From positions 1-9,355 of the forward strand of contig SXHS01000034.1 of the NCBI GenBank assembly GCA_005773145.1: 9,355 nt of DNA. Reading direction: 5' to 3'. Numbering within the stretch: the first letter of the stretch is position 1; the number at the start of each line of letters is the position of its first letter. Positions 7,375 through 9,355 of this stretch are shown piece by piece. Below the pieces are notes generated by a model. The model saw nothing but the letters and a program-made list of their open reading frames with translations, did not search any database and was not told the DNA's origin. The translations under genes were made by a program, and so were the position numbers. Origin of the DNA: Planctomycetaceae bacterium. GTDB lineage: Bacteria > Planctomycetota > Planctomycetia > Pirellulales > Pirellulaceae.

Positions 7375-8391
7375 CTACGTGAACTTAGGAACCTCCGGCT
7401 CGGGCACCTCGCGCACGAGCCGCTGGATCACGGTCTCCGCTGTCATCCCCTCGGCCTGTGCCTGAAAATTGGTACTGATGCGATGCCGCAGAACGGGGAT
7501 CGCCAATTTGCGAATGTCATCGATGGCAATGGAAAAACGTCCGTCCATCGCCGCCAGCGCCTTGGCGCCATTGATCAGAAACTGGCCGGCGCGTGGCCCG
7601 GCGCCCCAGTCCACCAGCTCGCGCACAAAGGGGGGCGCCGATGGATCGCGGGGCCTGGTGGCACGGACGAGTCGGGCGACATATTGGATCTCGTAGGGAC
7701 TCACCGCCACACTGCTTACCAGCTTTTGCAAATTCACAATCGCCCGGGCGGTCAGCACTTTCTTGACCTCGACTTTGTCGCTGCGCGTCGTCGATGTCAG
7801 GATTTGTTCTTCCTCCGCCAAGGTCGGATAGTCGATTCGTACGTTGAACATAAACCGATCGAGCTGGGCCGCGGGCAACGGGTAGGTCCCCTCCTGCTCG
7901 ATCGGATTCTGCGTGGCGATGGTAAAGAATGGGTCAGGAAGCTGATAAGTCTGCCGACCGACCGTCACTTCGCGTTCCTGCATGGCCTGCAACAGGGCCG
8001 CTTGAGTCTTCGGGGGCGTGCGGTTGATCTCGTCCGCCAAAAGGATGTTGGTAAAGATCGGACCTTCCATGAAGTGAAAGTGGCGCTTGCCCGCCTCGTC
8101 CTCCTCTAAGACGTTTGTGCCGGTGATGTCGGAAGGCATTAAGTCGGGCGTGAATTGAATACGATTGAAATTGACATCCAAAATCCGCGCCAGCGTGCTG
8201 ACCATCAGCGTCTTGGCCAAGCCCGGCACGCCTTCCAGCAGACAATGGCCGCGCGTGAAAATCGCCGCAAATAGCTGCTCGATCACCTCGTGCTGACCGA
8301 TGATCACCTTCTGCAATTCCTGCTGCATCAGCAATCGATGCTGATGAAATTCTTGCAAGATCTCGCTGAGGCTACGTGTTTTTGTTGTCAC
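7375..8391 (-). CDS. MoxR-type AAA+ ATPase
   Basis: A 338-residue cytosolic ATPase of the MoxR family, thought to act as a chaperone or in metal-cofactor insertion and protein maturation with VWA-domain partners. Walker A is the MoxR form G-V-P-G-L-A-K-T (54-61), Walker B ILLADE (116-121) is followed by I-N-R (122-124), sensor 1 is ATQNP (159-163) and Arg179 in A-Q-L-D-R-F is the likely arginine finger. An AAA lid domain fills about 255-330. Length is typical. It is the first gene of the operon. The start is GTG 8391, preceded by AAGGA at six bases; the nearby ATG at 8397 is out of frame and stops after eight codons. The DUF58 and two VWA genes downstream are the expected partners. Confidence in the family is very high; the client protein is unknown. 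Confidence 0.96.
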   Translation of the reverse strand: MTTKTRSLSEILQEFHQHRLLMQQELQKVIIGQHEVIEQLFAAIFTRGHCLLEGVPGLAKTLMVSTLARILDVNFNRIQFTPDLMPSDITGTNVLEEDEAGKRHFHFMEGPIFTNILLADEINRTPPKTQAALLQAMQEREVTVGRQTYQLPDPFFTIATQNPIEQEGTYPLPAAQLDRFMFNVRIDYPTLAEEEQILTSTTRSDKVEVKKVLTARAIVNLQKLVSSVAVSPYEIQYVARLVRATRPRDPSAPPFVRELVDWGAGPRAGQFLINGAKALAAMDGRFSIAIDDIRKLAIPVLRHRISTNFQAQAEGMTAETVIQRLVREVPEPEVPKFT

Positions 8392-8506
8392 AAGTCATCC
8401 TTCACGCGAGGCTAGTCGACCGCTACCCGCAGGCCCGATCCGCGCGGGCTCGCTCATCGCTCGCCTTCCCGACTCCGGCTGGCACCCGTGCGCCCGAATC
8501 GCCATT

Positions 8507-8521
8507 GGTGCTGGGGGCACC
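8507..8521 (-). other. Small perfect hairpin in the moxR leader
   Basis: GGTGC (8507-8511) and GCACC (8517-8521) flank a five-base loop TGGGG. The stem is perfect but only five pairs long, in a GC-rich leader where such matches are not rare. An outer ATTGG/CCAAT pair (8504-8508 and 8529-8533) could compete with the stem. No sign of a known riboswitch was seen. Confidence 0.2.
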
Positions 8522-8599
8522 CGCTGATCCAATCCGCACAATCGGCAAAGTAGCCGGCAGCGCGGCCCTGTGCCGAAGAAAATCGTCTGTACTTTGTGA

Positions 8600-8628
8600 A
8601 TTCTATCGGCGTGGGACGGCTCCAGCAA
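8600..8628 (-). promoter_or_regulatory. Candidate sigma-70-type promoter of the MoxR operon
   Basis: On the minus strand TTGCTG (8628-8623) and TAGAAT (8605-8600) are separated by exactly 17 bases. The -10 matches five of six consensus positions and the -35 matches three. Transcription would start near 8593 and give a leader of about 200 bases before GTG 8391. No experimental support exists in the sequence, and the leader also allows other sites. Confidence 0.35.
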
Positions 8629-8672
8629 TGCGCGAACCTGGCGCGTGTCGCATGCTTCGGTTATCGCGGCTG

Positions 8673-8681
8673 TGCTAGAAT
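8673..8681 (+). promoter_or_regulatory. Candidate extended -10 promoter of the toroid gene
   Basis: TGCTAGAAT (8673-8681) is a TGn extension plus a five-of-six -10 hexamer. At 17 bases spacing the -35 position reads TGCTTC, a poor match, so recognition would rest on the extended element. Start near 8688 gives a leader of about 72 bases that contains the 8711-8731 inverted repeat. Confidence 0.35.
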
Positions 8682-8710
8682 CACGATAGTAACCTGGTGG
8701 TCAACACGCG

Positions 8711-8731
8711 GTCCGGATTTGCGAGCCGGAC
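8711..8731. repeat. Perfect 6-bp inverted repeat in the toroid gene leader
   Basis: GTCCGG (8711-8716) and CCGGAC (8726-8731) are separated by nine bases. The repeat lies between the candidate promoter and the ribosome-binding site, where it could be an operator or an mRNA hairpin. Six base pairs in GC-rich DNA can arise by chance. Confidence 0.25.
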
Positions 8732-8748
8732 GAGAACGCCATGTGAGA

Positions 8749-8753
8749 CGAGG
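8749..8753 (+). promoter_or_regulatory. Ribosome-binding site of the toroid gene
   Basis: CGAGG at 8749-8753 lies six bases before ATG 8760. This supports that start over the ATG at 8741, which is followed directly by a stop codon. Confidence 0.55.
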
Positions 8754-8759
8754 CAAGCT

Positions 8760-9355
8760 ATGCGGGCAAAGGCGATTTTGTGCCTCTTGTGCCTCGGTGG
8801 AATCCTGATTCTGCCGCTGCCTGCCCCCGCGGCACCCGAGCCCGTATCCGCCGAACGAGTTCACCGGGCCCTGCAATTAGCCTCGCGGTACCTAGTGGGC
8901 CAGCAACGGCAGACTGGAAATCGTCGCTATTGGGACGACTTCAGTCAATTCCAGGGCGGAGTGACCTGCCTCTGCACCCTGGCCCTGCTGAATGCGGGCA
9001 CGCCCGCCGACGACCCGGTGATAGCCGGGGCCTTGGAGTACCTGCGCAGTCTAGGTAGGCCCAATTACGTTTATAGCGCCGCGCTGCAGGTGTTGGTTTT
9101 TTGCGAGGTCGGCCAGGAAGCCGACCTGCTACTGGTTCGTCGCAACGTGCAGTGGCTCGAGCACGCACAACGAAAGGAGTCGGTCTTCAACGGAGGCTGG
9201 GGATATACCGATGCCTCGGATTCGGCCGACAACTCGAATTCTCAATTTGCCCTGCTGGCATTGCACGAGGCGGAGCGGCGGGGTATCGAAGTACAAGACG
9301 CCACCTGGCGCCGCGCCGATCGCTATTGGAAAAATCAACAGCTGCCGAACGGTGC
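8760..9355 (+). CDS. Secreted prenyltransferase/squalene-oxidase-repeat protein (alpha/alpha toroid), 3' end outside the window
   Basis: The first 198 codons of a gene that runs off the right edge. Residues 1-25 are a signal peptide with a Leu/Ile core and an A-P-A-A cleavage region, so the product should be exported. The rest reads as helical repeats of the terpenoid-cyclase toroid: G-G-V-T-C-L-C-T-L-A-L-L at 66-77, a following helix pair near 87-116, R-R-N-V-Q-W-L near 127-133, then N-G-G-W-G-Y at 144-149 and DNSNSQFALLAL at 157-168. This wording is familiar from planctomycete proteins annotated as prenyltransferase/squalene oxidase repeat proteins, several of which end in a DUF4159 domain; that part would lie outside the window. 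No catalytic aspartate motif of a true cyclase is visible in this portion, so a structural or binding role is likelier than terpene chemistry. It is transcribed away from the MoxR operon from a shared control region. ATG 8760 has a good ribosome-binding site. The repeat-family call is firm; the function is unknown. Confidence 0.82.
   Translation, partial: MRAKAILCLLCLGGILILPLPAPAAPEPVSAERVHRALQLASRYLVGQQRQTGNRRYWDDFSQFQGGVTCLCTLALLNAGTPADDPVIAGALEYLRSLGRPNYVYSAALQVLVFCEVGQEADLLLVRRNVQWLEHAQRKESVFNGGWGYTDASDSADNSNSQFALLALHEAERRGIEVQDATWRRADRYWKNQQLPNG

Larger units (their letters stand above)
8392..8759. other. Divergent control region between moxR and the toroid gene
   Basis: 368 bases without a supported gene. 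It holds a candidate minus-strand promoter (8600-8628) driving the operon, a candidate plus-strand promoter (8673-8681), a small hairpin at 8507-8521 inside the operon leader, and an inverted repeat at 8711-8731 in the plus-strand leader. Both leaders are fairly long, about 200 bases towards moxR and about 70 towards the toroid gene. A 77-codon open frame ends just before moxR, but nothing supports its translation. No other structure is evident. Confidence 0.6.

Noticed and set aside
7351..8109. 252-codon open frame on the plus strand opposite moxR
   Set aside because: It lies fully antisense to a gene with unmistakable AAA+ motifs. Its translation has no recognisable domain, and long antisense frames are common in GC-rich coding DNA.
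8395..8628. 77-codon minus-strand frame ending three bases before the moxR GTG start
   Set aside because: The position would suit a coupled leader gene, but its ATG lies upstream of the candidate transcription start, no ribosome-binding site is clear, and the Cys/Arg/Pro-rich translation resembles no protein family.
8741..8746. Minimal ATG-TGA open frame in the toroid leader
   Set aside because: A start codon followed at once by a stop can regulate translation, but one occurrence with no strong ribosome-binding site is expected by chance.

Overview
The window looks like a piece of a planctomycete chromosome, most likely Pirellulales-like. The evidence is a secreted planctomycete-type cytochrome c domain gene at the left edge, a secreted terpenoid-cyclase-fold gene at the right edge with the composition of planctomycete homologues, a Gfo/Idh/MocA dehydrogenase, and a MoxR/DUF58/BatA-like/VWA cluster with planctomycete-style architectures. 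The DNA is GC-rich, Shine-Dalgarno sites are patchy, and GTG or TTG starts are common. The assignment is by family recognition only; no database search was run. No tRNA, rRNA, insertion sequence, CRISPR array or phage gene was seen.

Layout, left to right. Positions 1-423 (minus) hold the first 141 codons of an exported c-type cytochrome domain protein that runs off the edge. Positions 424-686 are a leader/intergenic region with a candidate extended -10 promoter and two inverted repeats. Positions 687-8391 (minus) form one compact five-gene operon. Read 5' to 3' it is: MoxR-type AAA+ ATPase (8391-7375), DUF58 protein (7286-6390), BatA-like membrane VWA protein (6385-4142), membrane VWA/glutamine-amidotransferase-like protein (4125-1858) and a Gfo/Idh/MocA oxidoreductase (1841-687). 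Gaps inside the operon are 4 to 88 bases. Positions 8392-8759 are a divergent control region with a candidate promoter on each strand. Positions 8760-9355 (plus) hold the first 198 codons of a secreted alpha/alpha-toroid protein that runs off the right edge.

How the genes may work together. MoxR ATPases partner with VWA proteins as chaperone-like or metal-insertion systems. Here the ATPase and the DUF58 protein have no membrane segments and should be cytosolic. The two 750-residue VWA proteins share one topology: two N-terminal helices, a large extracytoplasmic body, then one C-terminal helix with a basic tail. The set resembles a cell-envelope maturation or stress module of unproven function. 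The Gfo/Idh gene is tightly coupled to the end of the operon and is the unexpected member. The toroid gene reads away from the operon out of a shared control region and may be functionally linked.
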